A program made the translations under genes and the position numbers. From positions 248,001-312,000 of the forward strand of contig JAJTUP010000017.1 of assembly GCA_021399435.1 (NCBI GenBank): 64,000 bases of DNA, in the 5' to 3' direction. The notes below the pieces were generated by a model. It was given only the letters and a program-made list of their open reading frames with translations. It ran no database searches and was not told the origin of the DNA. Positions within the stretch are counted from its first letter, which is position 1, and every line of letters starts with the position of its first letter. This stretch comes from Diaporthe sp. PMI_573 (lineage: Eukaryota; Ascomycota; Sordariomycetes; Diaporthales; Diaporthaceae). Shown piece by piece: positions 48,612 through 60,700 of this stretch.

Positions 48612-50566
48612 TTAAACAGCCCTGTCCTTTAGAATCTTCTCCAACCCCTTCTTCGATGGAGACGACCCCGGCCCGGACCCCGTCGCCTTGACGTCGACCA
48701 CGGTGACTGGGTACTTGTCCAGAGACTCGTACCACTGTATGATGGAGCCTACCTGTTCCAAGTTGAAAAGATTGTCTGTCAGTAAGGTTTCGGCACGCAC
48801 GCCGTTCAGCAATTACGAAACGGTGATGAGGTCCTTATTCAAGGCATGTCTCGCGAAGAGAGATCGCCGGCAAGGGCCTGGCCCTCGTGGGCCCGCCCAG
48901 GCTGCCCATCTTGAACTGTGGGCTGGACAGGGCTGGGTAGGGTTTGGTGTCTCCGCTTTCGCCCCTCTCTTTCTTCTTTCCCACTGGGGCTGGGGCGGAC
49001 GCGCCAGGGCCTAGCCCAGCTGGCTGCACCGTCCACCCCACATGCGGGTATATCTTCCGAGATTGATGATAATAATAATGACGATGAAAGTGGGCGGTGG
49101 GCGATGGGGGGGGGGGGGATATGTGTGCACAGTGGACAGTGGACAGTGAACGGAACGTACCAGGAAGGCCCACGACCCGATGAAGGTGGACCACAGCGAG
49201 GCGGTCTCGCAGGCGCTTGACGAGCCGCTCGCGAAGCCCAGCGCGCCGCAGAGGGTGAAGCCCACGGCGCCTATCAGGTTCCAGAGCCCGATGTGCCAGC
49301 CTAGCGTCTTGGGGGAGGGCGTGTGCCAGTCTGGCTGGGTCTCGAGCATGAAGAGCCATGAGGAAGTTATGAAGCCTGTGCCGCCTATGACCTGGGTAGG
49401 GAGAGAGTGTGTTAGTTTTTGGGCTTGTTGGGATGATGGCACCGCTGACCATCTTGATCCTGTGCCATCTCCTCCTATAATCTCAACAACGTCAAGGTGC
49501 CGGTTGCCTATGTGGTAGTGACAACACTCACCTGCGGCAGCCAGTAGATGCCATTCTCAGCGGGCACGGTCAGCGCGCCCAGGACCTGTGGCAGGCCCGT
49601 GAAGCCTGAGATCCAGAAGACAGTAGCCCCGATCATCTGTGACAGACATGCCAGAAACCCGATTTCGCGGAGGTAGTGCGTCCTCAGCTCGTACCAGGAC
49701 GGCCACCACGTCCACCTCCTCGCCGCCGCGGCGTTGCCCACCTCTTCGTGGCCAACGCTGGCGCCACCATCGACACCTTTGCTTGTTGCCAAGAGACGCC
49801 TTCTATCACGGTGATGGTGACGGCACTGGCTCCTCTCCCTGCGTAACAACCAGAGCCGCCCTTCCTCCTCACCACCTTCCAGCGCCTCCTCGAGCGCCCA
49901 CCCGAAGCAGTCCGACCGGTTCTCGTTGACGGCCTCGAGCATAAGCAGCACGCTGCCCACCTCAAAGATGGACGCACCCACGGCCGCCGACACGCCCCCG
50001 CCCCACGTGCTCTCCCCGGCCCACGAGCCCGCCGGGTTCGTGGTCGGGAGCAGCACGAGGAAGCCGTTGAGGACCCAGACCACGGAGCCGAGGGTGAAGA
50101 TGACCGCGACGTCGTACGAGACGTCCCATATGGGGAAGCGCAGGAACATGCGCGATATCCCCTCGAGGGTGGCCCTGACGGTGGTGGTGGCGGGCGGGCT
50201 GGGCTGGTGCTGGTCCTGTCCCGGGAGGGCTGCTGATGAGGGCTTTTCTGAGGGGCTCAGGGCGAGCGTGTGCCGGCCTTTGCGATTGTCGCGGGAGCGC
50301 CAGACGTAGTAGATGCCACGGGCCTGTGCTGGGACTGGCGCCGAGGAGGAGGGGGGCTGCTCCTGTGGCTTGGCTTTCTCCTCGCCCTCCTCGGCACCGG
50401 CTGCGGGCGGTTGAGATGCGGCCTGCTGGTCTCTACTGCCCGGTGGCTGGGGCTTGTTGTGCAGCGGGAACAGACGCGTGGTGGGATTCAACGAGGGCAC
50501 GGGGCCCGTGATGTGCTCTGCCGCATAGTGCCGTCCGCGGAAGTGGGTTGAGGTGCGGTCCGTCAT
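48612..50566 (-). CDS. Six-pass integral membrane protein, unknown function
   Basis: Exons are 50566-49532, 49391-49161 and 48752-48612, with introns of 140 nt (GTGAGT...ACCCAG) and 408 nt (GTACGT...GAACAG), both phase 0, giving 468 aa. I chose the ATG at 50566 (MTDRTSTHFRGRHY); the frame continues upstream but has no better ATG. Residues 1-150 are hydrophilic and Pro/Gln-rich. Likely membrane spans are at about 153-173, 191-212, 302-322, 346-362, 378-399 and 408-428. An Arg/His-rich loop (about 235-290) lies between spans 2 and 3. The second junction joins GSWAFL to VGSIIQWYESLDKYPV, making one continuous helix, which supports it. I recognise a common fungal integral-membrane family but know no function. 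The 408-nt intron is long for this genome and includes a G-run. Confidence 0.82.
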
Positions 50567-51884
50567 TGCTTTTCTCCCCGTCAACTGGTGGGTCCCTATG
50601 CCGTGTAAGAGAACCGCCGGGTGTGGAGTCGGAGTGGGTTCAGACGCCCGGTGCTTGGCGCTGAAGCCAAGACGGCGATGTGGGACGTGGTTCCTGGTGG
50701 AGGTTCCGGTGCCGGACCGTGGTCTTGGACGGAGAAGCAATAGAGACGAGACTCAGTCTACCTGCTGCGTCCCACTGACAAGTAATAGAGGCGATTGCTC
50801 TTGATCTCGCCGTCTGTCTGAGGACCCAGACTTTCTCAGTGCTTGTCTCGCCAGCTTTGCAGTGCACGGCTATATCGACCCAGCGTCGCGTCGGACTTTC
50901 CAGCGAGGTTCAAGGAGGCCGAAGTGGAAACGAAATAAAGGCGTGAGAGCAGGGCTGTCTGACCCTCGGAGCTCTCACCGAGAAACGCCAACCTAGGTCG
51001 CAAGCGTCGACGAGCTTCGGAAATGAGCTGTGGCGCGTTCGATCTATGTGTCGACCTGTTATGACGCGGCATGAGGAGCATCGAGCGTTCTATTCCCCTT
51101 TCCACAGTGCTTAGCTCGCATACCCCTGGAAAAGCCCAGGGGCAGGTTTGTGGCGGCAACTTGTCGGGAGATTTCGTTTGGGACCGAAGAGGGGTTAACC
51201 CTTAAGAATGTGTGCGCCATAGTAATGTTGCACAAGAACAATCAACGCTGCCTCATGTATATGGAGCCCAAGACCCTTTCAACTTTATAAGGAACATTAC
51301 TCTCGAGGCTGGCCTTATTGTGGTAATTCACCGACTCTGGCGTCTTATTAAGGTTACGCCTGGAATATCATCTGGATGGAGACTCCCGGGAATTGGTTCT
51401 TGTGCGAAAATATCCGGAGTAGATCAAGTTCTAAACGATTGTATTCACTGGGAAATTTCACTCTCAAGTATGCTTCGTTGTCACAAAGAAAGAAGTGTAC
51501 CGGGTACCGTACCCGGGTGCATAGGCATCGCTGCTACCTCCAATTGCACGCATTTGTGTGCTGCTAGAACCGGATGTCTCGTATATTTACACTTCTGTCT
51601 GCCTGACGCAGTACATGCAGCAACCTGTGTACAGGAGGCATGTTACACAAGGACTGGGCAGTGCCGGCCATTGGATGGGGGAATAGCTAAGCCATGTGCA
51701 GCTGACATCGCTGTGTACTGGAAAGTCGGCTCGCTCGCCGAGCCTGGCCCATCCCGCCCCTCATCGAGACTTCCAGTCTTACGAAATTTTTCAAGCCCTT
51801 ATGTTCAGTGTCCTCGTCACCTCATGAACACATACCTTTTCCTGAACCGATAAAGGTACCCCTCGGACCGAACGAGACCACGAC
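50567..51884. other. Divergent intergenic region, membrane protein / NACHT gene 2
   Basis: About 1.3 kb separates the start of the membrane-protein gene (minus) from the start of NACHT gene 2 (plus). A plus-strand frame of 213 codons (51212-51853) is open but rich in Cys and His, with no domain; I reject it. A hairpin with CGGGTAC arms lies near 51501-51515. Confidence 0.55.
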
Positions 51885-54800
51885 ATGGATCCTCTGTCTG
51901 CCGTAGGCCTCGCCTCCGCGATAGTCGCTATCATCGACTTCTCATGGAACCTTATTACTGGGACATGGGAGATACACCAGTCACTGGAGGGCGTCACCGT
52001 CGAGAACGGCCACCTCGAAGACGTGATGGGTCGTCTGGAGTCCCTCATGCAGGCACTGCAAGCAGACATCCCTATCAAGACAGCGGCAGAGCGGAACATT
52101 CAGCGACTTGCCAAAGAATGCAAGGCAGACGCGGAAATCCTCAGAGCCTTACTTATGGAAATGAAAGTACCTGGGCGAAGACGGTCGCTTTTGAAGAGCT
52201 TGGACGCCAAGTGGAAAAGCATTCTGAACAGGCATGAAGTAGCCCAGTTGAAAAACCGCATTCAGGAAAACCGCGACGACATCCAAATGAACCTTATTGC
52301 ATTGCTAAAGTAAGTCAGTTGATGCCATTATACAGCAAAATATCCTTGAAATGGTCCACTAACGCTATCTCTCTACAAACAGGGAAGATCAGTCAGCTCT
52401 CGGTCTTCAAATCACGAGGATTGAACAAGGCTGCGATGACTTGAAGCTTAGCCATCCAAGACAGCTTAAGGAACTTCACGCTGAGCTGCTCAGTTCGTTG
52501 GAGGAACATGGTGACTTCATACAACAGCAGCTTCAAGATATGCAGCAAATGATTACCACAGTCTCGATACAACATCGTATATTGCGTCACCTCCTACCTG
52601 ATGAAAGATACTCTCGTCAGGAGCAGATAATTGAGGCCGATCCGGATACATGTCGCTGGATTCTCGAGCCTGAACCACCCTGTTCGGTTAGCAGCGAAGA
52701 CTATCGACAAGAGACCTCCGAAAGTTTTATCAGGTGGCTGAGGGCCGGCAAAGACATTTTCCATATCTGTGGAAAACCAGGAGCGGGCAAGTCCACCCTA
52801 ATGAAATTCATCGGCGGACACCCGAGAACTCTGAAGGAATTGAAAATCTGGGCTGGCAGGAGACAACTCATCTTCGGCCAGTTCTACTGCTGGGCGCCTG
52901 GAACAGAGGCACAGCGAACACTCCATGGAATGCTCAGGTCTCTGCTCTTCCAAGTCTTGAGTCAATGCCCAGGGTTGGTAGAGGACATATTTCCCCGCCA
53001 GCTCGTGTATATGAAGACCTCCGCTGAATCTGATCCTTCTGTGGAGAGGTTCCAACACTTCGGCAACAAACAGATACACGAGGCCTTTGATCTTCTACTG
53101 AACAAGACAGTCAACTCTGACCATAGGATCTTTCTTCTGATCGACGGCCTTGATGAGCTCGAAGGTGGTGATCTGGTTCATGAGGGCATGGCGGCGAGAT
53201 TGAAGTCTTGGACAACTGGACGAGATATCAAGGTTCTCGTCAGCTCTCGGCCATGGCCTCCATTCGTCTGGATGTTCGAATCCTACCCGAGACTGCTATT
53301 GAACAATCTGAATCGTCTTGACATCAGGACATACGCCATCAGCCAACTGTATCAGGACCGAAAGATCTGCCAGCTCGGAGTTGACCGGATGAAGACGACA
53401 ATCGAAGGCATCGTTGAGGAGCTCGTAAGCCAGGCGCAAGGCACTTTCCTTTGGGCACACCTCGTCCTTGACAATGTCCGACAAGGAATACGCCGGCATT
53501 ATTCTGTCAATCTGCTCAAGGCGAAGATACGGGAATATCCCTCCGATCTTGATGACCTATACAACGCGCTGCGCGAGCCGATCGAGAAAAGCCCCATCGA
53601 CAGGATATTGTCCAACCGAATGCTTCTACTTGCCGCTGCTGCACCAAAAGACTTTCCCTTGTATACCTTGGCTTTTTCCTGGCTGCCTGAGGATGACGAA
53701 TCCGGACTACTGGACCCAAGCTTCCCGCCTTCGACAAAGTGTCAGCCTTACTCGGAGCAAGAAGTTGAAGAAAGGCTGCGGCGTGTTTCCGAGCGTATCT
53801 ACGGACTGACAAGAGGTTTGCTGGAGCCTGTCATGGTTAAAAGCTCGATACATGGATCTGCGAGACAGGAAGTCAGGTTCTGCCACCAGACAGCCCGAGA
53901 CTACCTGATCACCAATATGAAGCGGTGGTCAGTTCTGGAAGAGTCTTGGCCCGGTTTCCGCCAGTCAGATCCTTACGGCCGAATCTATTTGGCAGATCTG
54001 ATCTACTCCAGAGTCCCTGAAAGCTGGGAGTATTTGAAAAAGCCGTTCTGTCGGGATTTCAACCCCGATACTATTCTCAAGTTCGAGAAGCCTATGCAGC
54101 CATTCATTTTCTCTTTGTACACTAACGGTATATTTTATTGTTACAACAGTGACCCTGATACGGACAAATTCAGGTTCTTAAAATATACAGCTTACTGCAG
54201 ACTGGATTCATTCGTGCTGTACGAAGTTGCCAGCCATTCCGGGGCCTACCCGCATCCACCTGAGATGAGCATTCTTCTCGCCTCGATGTACTCGGCTTCA
54301 ATGGAAACAGACGGGGACTATCAATTGACTTTAGGCTTGCTCCGAAGTTGTTTGAATAGGAACAACATTGTTGAAGTCGACGTCCAATTGGCACAGTTTT
54401 CAGGAGACAAAGTCACGACGTTACCAACGTGGATGATTGCGCTTATTCTGGGTCTCAGAAAGATCCTGAGATACTGTTCTCTGGTACTATCTGGCTCGAA
54501 GGAGACACAGTGCTTCAATCACCCGCTTCTGGAGGTGTGTTGTCTTCTTAACGAGCTCGCTGTAAAGTTCGGCCAGGGACTTTCAGTGACGGTGGAAGTT
54601 GAAGTATGTTACTCCAAGGAGGATGGAGTAAAGACTTCGGTTGTCGACGACATCAAAAGAACCTTCAGTGTCGCTAGACTCTTGGAGTGGGCGGAGGGTC
54701 TGGACCCAGGAGTTGTGAATCTGCCAGCAAACGAGGTCACGGAGGAGCAGAGAACCAAGGGCTGGATCTTGGACACGGTCCCTATCATGCTGGAGAAGAA

Positions 54801-54909
54801 TTTCCCTGGTGCAATTTCTCAAGATTACCGGATTGCCTCATGGAATTTGGTTTCACCAACTGGATCGATGGCAGGAGAACTCATGAGGTTCATCTTCAAG
54901 GTATTTTAG
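51885..54909 (+). CDS. NACHT/STAND NTPase 2 (fungal NLR-like protein)
   Basis: Exons are 51885-52309 and 52383-54909, with a 73-nt intron (GTAAGT...AAACAG) in phase 2, giving 983 aa. The start, MDPLSAVGLASAIVAIIDFS, is a typical fungal STAND N-terminal helical domain (about 1-140), followed by a helical linker. The NACHT core has Walker A GKPGAGKST at about 272-280 and Walker B RIFLLIDGLDEL near 390-401, then KVLVSSRPWPPF. The post-NACHT helical region contains VRFCHQTARDYL, a motif shared with NACHT protein 1 (FRFVHRSAHDFL). The last ~400 residues show no recognisable ankyrin, WD40 or TPR repeat. The architecture matches NACHT protein 1, but identity is limited to motifs, so these are distant paralogues or independent family members and not a fresh duplication. 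Role in cell death or non-self response is inference from the family. Confidence 0.9.
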
Positions 54910-55072
54910 ATTCTGAATAAGACTTCACTTGGGCTTTTCGGCATTTTGGCTTGAATCCACATAGATTATTACAGTAGTAACACTGCCACATCGTCAAAAA
55001 AGCACAACACGTCTTATAGCGCCCCCTATAGCTTGAGTGCCAGCTACCTGGTTACCTGTAGATATACTCTAC

Positions 55073-55132
55073 GGGAGGCTATCCCACAGGAGGTTATCCC
55101 ACATAAGATTATTCCATAGGAGGTTGAGCAGT
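55073..55132 (+). repeat. Degenerate 15-bp tandem repeat, four copies
   Basis: The units GGAGGCTATCCCACA, GGAGGTTATCCCACA, TAAGATTATTCCATA and GGAGGTTGAGCAGTG follow one another. The first two differ by one base and the others are more diverged. One frame reads RLSHRRLSHIRLFHRRLS, but the region has no supported gene. Confidence 0.7.
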
Positions 55133-57722
55133 GAGGACTGCTCAAGTTGTTCATTAATCATGCTGTGGCGGTGTAGCAGACAGCCGAGCAAAGCTCGCAC
55201 GCATGGATCGTTGTTACGAGCGCTGACCAAAGTCAGAAGGGAAGGCTTCTTTTCTTTGTCTCTTGATTGCTTGCCTGCTAATTGTCACACTCTATGTTGC
55301 TGATGAGTCCTGACACTCTCCTCGAGCCAAGACATCAACAAAGCCGTTCCTCAAAAGAACCGTACGTGAGAGGTGTGGGTGACAATGGCCGGACACGCGA
55401 GCCCGGACACCTGCACTCGTTCCCCCCTCGGTGAAGAACCTTCAGCGGCACCGAGGACAGAAGGGGACACGCAGTCCGAATCACAGCGCAGAAGGATGGG
55501 TAGCGGCCGGGTGAGATCCTGCGCGACGCGGCTCGAGGTTCCGGCCGCGCGGGGGTATAGCTGATGCGGTATAGATGCCCGAGGGGGAGGGGGACGCGTT
55601 TTCTTGGTCGGTTGGTTGAAGAGCCTGCCGGTCCTGCCTGACCTTTTTGCTAACGTGTAACGAGCCCAGCTTGGTTCTGCATGGTCCGGCCGGGCGTCTA
55701 TGCATGGGTAGTTGTCGCGGCGCGACTATCAATGGCTGGTTGACTGGCTGACGGAGCAGCTTACATACTGTGTTTTCATGTATGTAAGCTGCAAGAGTGC
55801 TGCAGCTTCTGTCACCGGCACGCGAGCTGCTTTCCCGACGTGGTGACTTGGAATACGGGGTAATAGGGTAGACGTCGGGAGCGATTGGGCCAGACATTTC
55901 CGTGAAATTTCCGAGTTGTTCTGTTTCCGTCAGAAATCATCATCGTATTTCCCGGATACAGACACGTGGTTCCTCCTCGCTGCACCGCGTCCCGGACGAC
56001 CTCCCATAGTGGCCACGACCACATGCAGCAAAGCACATATGCGCGACGAATCAGCACGGGAATAATTTTTTTTTCCCTCTTCCTCAAAAGCGCCACTGCA
56101 GACGCGCATATTGTGACCCGTCATTCAACCCCCCTGGGAACCTGTCAGACTGTTCCTGCACGGCGGCCTATCATGCAGCCAAGCGAACTCCTGCACGCTG
56201 GGGGGTTGGGCAGAGTACATGCAGATGCGCAGCCACCACCACAAGGACCGACCATCAGCAGTAGCAGCCATGCATATGACAAGTGAGATCTTGGTTTGGC
56301 GGGCCCCTCTACACCCTTGGGCGCTGATGCTTGGTGCAGGAGGCCAACGCTCCATTGAGATCCAGCCCGGCGAGATCCCGACCTTCCTGAAAGAGCACAC
56401 AGCTCCCTCATCCTCCCTGCCCTTTCGGCCTTTGGGCTCCAACCGCTTTGCTGGACTGGGAGCGGTAGCGAGGCTCAGCCTGAGGTTCGAGCTGCAGCTG
56501 CAGCATGCAGGGTGCTGCCGCTGATGCTGATGCTGTCACCGAGCCCGCGCCAAGCCATGGTCGCCGTTTACCTGTCGTTTCTGCTTCTGTATCCCCCCCG
56601 GTCCGCAACGGGTCCGCTATCCCCCATTCGCCTCGACGTCCCTGCAGGTTCAGGTGCAGGTTCAGGCTCAGCTCCAGGTCCGAGAGCAATATTTCTTTCT
56701 CCGGCGGCGTGTTGCACGGCATGTGATCGACGCGCTTATACGGCGCTGCTGCGTGGGCGCGATCTTGTACGCCAAGATACCCGCCACTCACAGGGGGACC
56801 CTGTGGGCGTTTCCCAAAACCCAACGTCAACACGAACCTTTCGTGCATGTGATTCTGTGCTGTGCACGACCTCCCGCTGCAAGGTGATATCTGACCGGCT
56901 GCCAGAGCAACGGGAGCCCCCCCGGCCAATCTGTCAGAGGTTTGGCCTACCCTCCCGAGACAGGACGTAGACGCCACGCTCGTCTAAATGAGCCTTTTTC
57001 CCGCTTGACATATTGCCAGTCGTGGGATAGAGTTGCGAGTCGGGGAGGCCGTTGCGTCGACAAGGGCGAAACGCCGGGGCGATGCGCGGGCGATCTTGGG
57101 GTCGGAGGATTGCAGATCATGAACGATATTCGTGATAGCATTGCTCTTAAGCCACATGGGGGAAGGGGTGCGCCTGGGGGCCGGGGGGAGGCGCACTTTT
57201 GACGGACTGCCTCCAGGTTTGGAGTTTGGATGGGTGTGGCCTTGGGGAAGAGGTGGAGAGGAGGGAGGGAGGGATCTGGGTGATATCAGGCACTTGCTGC
57301 AGCTGTCAGTGAGATATAGCCCATGGTCTTCGCCCACGTGTGGAGAGGCAGCCGAGATATTCTCGTTGATGCTTCCCGCATCTCTGCCCCTCTGCACAAA
57401 ACGGCTTCTTCTCGAGAGAATATGCGGTGATCCCCAACCACAACCCGTAAACCGGCAGATGGGAAGCCGTGTCAGTCATGCCCCGGACCCTGCCCAGAAG
57501 GATGTTTAGCATCGTCTTCTCGGGCAGTTGGTAGTTAGTCTACATGCCCCTACGGTGCAAAATCCCAACAGATGAACATGTTAGACGGTTATGATTCGTT
57601 CGCATATTAGGATCTTGTCTCCGATACAACAGTGCGATAACCAGGGGTCCTCTCAGAAACAAGCCCAGGCTCCCCACGACCAACAAATCCAACGGGGGCT
57701 AGCAGCGTGGGGGAGAAGAGAC

Positions 57723-57742
57723 AGAGAGAGAGAGAGAGAGAG
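57723..57742. repeat. (AG)10 dinucleotide repeat
   Basis: Ten perfect AG units stand in non-coding DNA, followed by CGAGAGAA. Confidence 0.85.
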
Positions 57743-60700
57743 CGAGAGAAGCCCCTTGCCGATGTCCCCAATATGTGCCACCCGGTATAAAACGCCCAGG
57801 CCACACCACCCCCCATGGCCCTCGGGGATATTCCAATCAAGCAGGCCCCACGTGCGGCGGAAATGGCCGCAGGCCGTTGACATGTGTCGATATGGTCTCA
57901 CCCAGCCACTCACTCGTCAAGAAAATGCAGTGGGCTCAGACAGGACTACAGGCCACATATTACTCCCCGCCCTAATAAAGTTGAACATACATATAGCATG
58001 CACACGCACGCACGCACGCGTGCAAGGGCCGGCGTAGATGCAATATGCAACGGCACGCAGCACCTCTTTCCCTCGCGGGGAAAAAGCCAAACTTTGCCCA
58101 CAAGCTCCCGCTCCCACGTGAGCAGCAGCAGCAGCAGATCAGAGCTGGGGGAAAAGAGCGGGGCGGCCTGGGGGGCCCTCTCCCTGACCGGCTTGAGCCT
58201 TCGAATACGCGAGAACGAAGGAGCGTGAGGGCGGGGATAAGGGGGTCCCTCCCAGGTCCCCGGCTTGGTCCTCGCCCGCTAGGCATCTAGACACCCGACT
58301 ACGACGCTCCCAGCCAGCCAGGGATGCCGTCAGATGGGGGGAGGGTATGATCGAGGCAGCGAGCATCAGGGTATCTCAAGGGCCCAGGGAAGACGAGATT
58401 GATAAGAGATGGTTGGAGGGCAGATGGCGAGAGAGAGACAAAAAACCGTTCGATCTGAGCAGTCACAAATGTCACTGTCGTACGGGTGTGTACCTTCCTA
58501 TTACCAGTAGTATACCCGTGCTTATTCTTTCTTGACGCCTGCCTTGACACGAGGGGGAGACCCTGCAAGCAGCCGTTGTAAGTCTGGGCGCTATAGGAGG
58601 GCATCGATTGGAATGTATGGGGGTCTTTGGTTCTTTTGTCGCCATCCCAGGTCGAGAGAGAGAAGCCAATGCGGGCTGATTTTGACGCCTTTGGCCCGTC
58701 GCTTGCGGTCGGACGGGGGGGCGGCACCGAGGGGATGGCAAACGGCGCCGGGGCACGGCAGATAGGCGCTGGTGTTCCCCGAGGAATATGACTTGGCTCA
58801 TGCCTGTATGGCTTGAAGGCCATAGGGGAGGGACAAGCCCCCAGATCCAATTTCTGGCTCATGCCTGTCTGGCTGGCTTGTCTGCGTGTGTTCCTCATTC
58901 CTGTGGAGCAGGGGGTATAGGAGAGAGGTAACAAGACCCCCCAGCTCCTTTTCCGCGAACGTTGCACCGTCGGTCCGGAATCTGTGAAGTGAACCAACAA
59001 CCTCCCCCTTTGTCTGCTGCGCCGCTGGGATACTTGACCGGTGGACGTACAGAGTAAGGAACGTCCCGTCTGCCCGTGCAGAATGGGGTCCCGTAACGCC
59101 CTAATCCATTCAGGCTTGCCAGGGGGGATACACACACCGCCAGAGACAGTCAATGTATGCCCGCGGGATGATCTAGCAGTGGGTGACTGATCGCGGAGTA
59201 TCAATCACCACCCTCCCTCGTCCGCCCGGCTGGCGATAGCCGAGGGATCAAACCCCCAGCACAGACACACACAGAGAGACGTGCACACACGCACACCAAA
59301 TCTCGTAGTAGCCGAAATACACGCGTAAGGGGGCAGCCACCGCGGCTAGGGCGTGAGTTCGCCGACGGGGCCAAACAATCGCCCGAAACAGCACCCTCTT
59401 CACTGCCAACAAGGTTTGGAGCTATCAAGCCAACAAGCCACGGCTTTGGGGAAAGGGGGGTGTTGGTGGTGTGGTGTGGAGGGGTCTTCCGGCGGCGCAG
59501 CAGAGGTAGGTGGTTGGAATAGAGGGACCCCAAAAAAAATAATAGGTGGTTTAGGGGGAATCAATACCATGTGGCATGGCAGTGAATCCTACGAACCCAA
59601 AACTGCGGGACCCGGTATAGGTCCTTGGCCGGGCCTATATCTGAGGGATTTGGAGAGAAGAGGTTCAGGAAAAGAGCCGGGGGGCCCTTTGGACTGATTG
59701 GGGGGCCCGCAGGTGAGCCTGGGGAAAAAAGGGTGTTGGTGATGGTTCGTGGTGGTGGGGTGGGGCACCCCGATTGATGAACCGTAGTCTAGAATGCAGC
59801 ACAGAACTTTGAGAGAAGAAAAAGCAAGTGTTCTCTGAGCCCGCACCTTGCTGCTAACGTCTAGTGTTGCGTGGGTGAGGTTGCACTTTCAATGCCCTCC
59901 CCAACCCCCGCCCGCCGCCCTTCCGGTCTCGAACCCTGGTTTCCACCCCTACGTCCGCCGGTGCCTTCTTTAGGGATCCGAGAGGCAAAGGGCCGGCGCG
60001 GAGGCGGGGAAGGAAAGTTGGTTATTCGGGGCCACCGAGGGTACCGGGGCACTTGCGCGCAAGAGAATAGAACCGACGGGCTTTCTTGACCCCTAGTCGG
60101 CATCGTTTTGCCGTTGGTAAATCATAGAAATAGAGCGTTCATGGGTGTTTCCCAAACCCATGTCTTCTGACAAGGGAGACGGGCCGAAGGCAACAAGACT
60201 AATCCGTGACCCGTCCAAGTGTTCGGGTGCGTGGTTTTGTGCTGTGCAAGGTGAGAATAACAACAGCTTTTGTGAACATCTGATAAGCGACGGTGAGGCT
60301 ATATCGACTAGCACGGCGAGGTCGTGCTACACCGTGTTGGAGAAGAGAAAAGCAAACCCAGACAAGCCCGCATTCCACTGGGGTCACCGAGGTAGTAACC
60401 GTGTTAGATTACAAACCTCTTACCCCCAACCAGTACCCCAGCGCGGAGAACAGAAGGAACAGGAAGCTCCAAGCAAGCTGTAGGATGACATCAGACCTTC
60501 CCCCAACCCAAGAGGAGAGAGGCGCCCTAATGTGACGGACGGGGTGGAAATCATGCGGCTTAGCTCCAATGCTCGTCCTGAGCACCGACAGTTTATTAGC
60601 CCGTGAATAATAATGATGGATTGATGATGACGGTAAATTTGATGCGTCCAGGAGCAAAGAAAGAGAGCATTGCGTGTGATAAAGCATGAGCTCAAGATTC

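Noticed and set aside
51212..51853. Plus-strand frame of 213 codons just upstream of NACHT gene 2
   Set aside because: Rich in Cys and His without motif; occupies the promoter/5' UTR of the NACHT gene and has no intron or homology signature.
20692..54909. A secondary-metabolite gene cluster around the P450 and oxygenase
   Set aside because: No polyketide synthase, peptide synthetase, terpene cyclase, transporter or pathway regulator is present.
58299..59204. Open frame of 301 codons on the minus strand
   Set aside because: Composition is dominated by Arg, Ser and Pro with no domain, no predicted splicing partners and several overlapping frames of similar length, as expected in GC-rich non-coding DNA.
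59926..59942. GGTTCGAGACC on the minus strand, a B-box match
   Set aside because: The flanking bases do not form a 5-bp T-stem, and there is no A-box or T-run terminator at the right distance.
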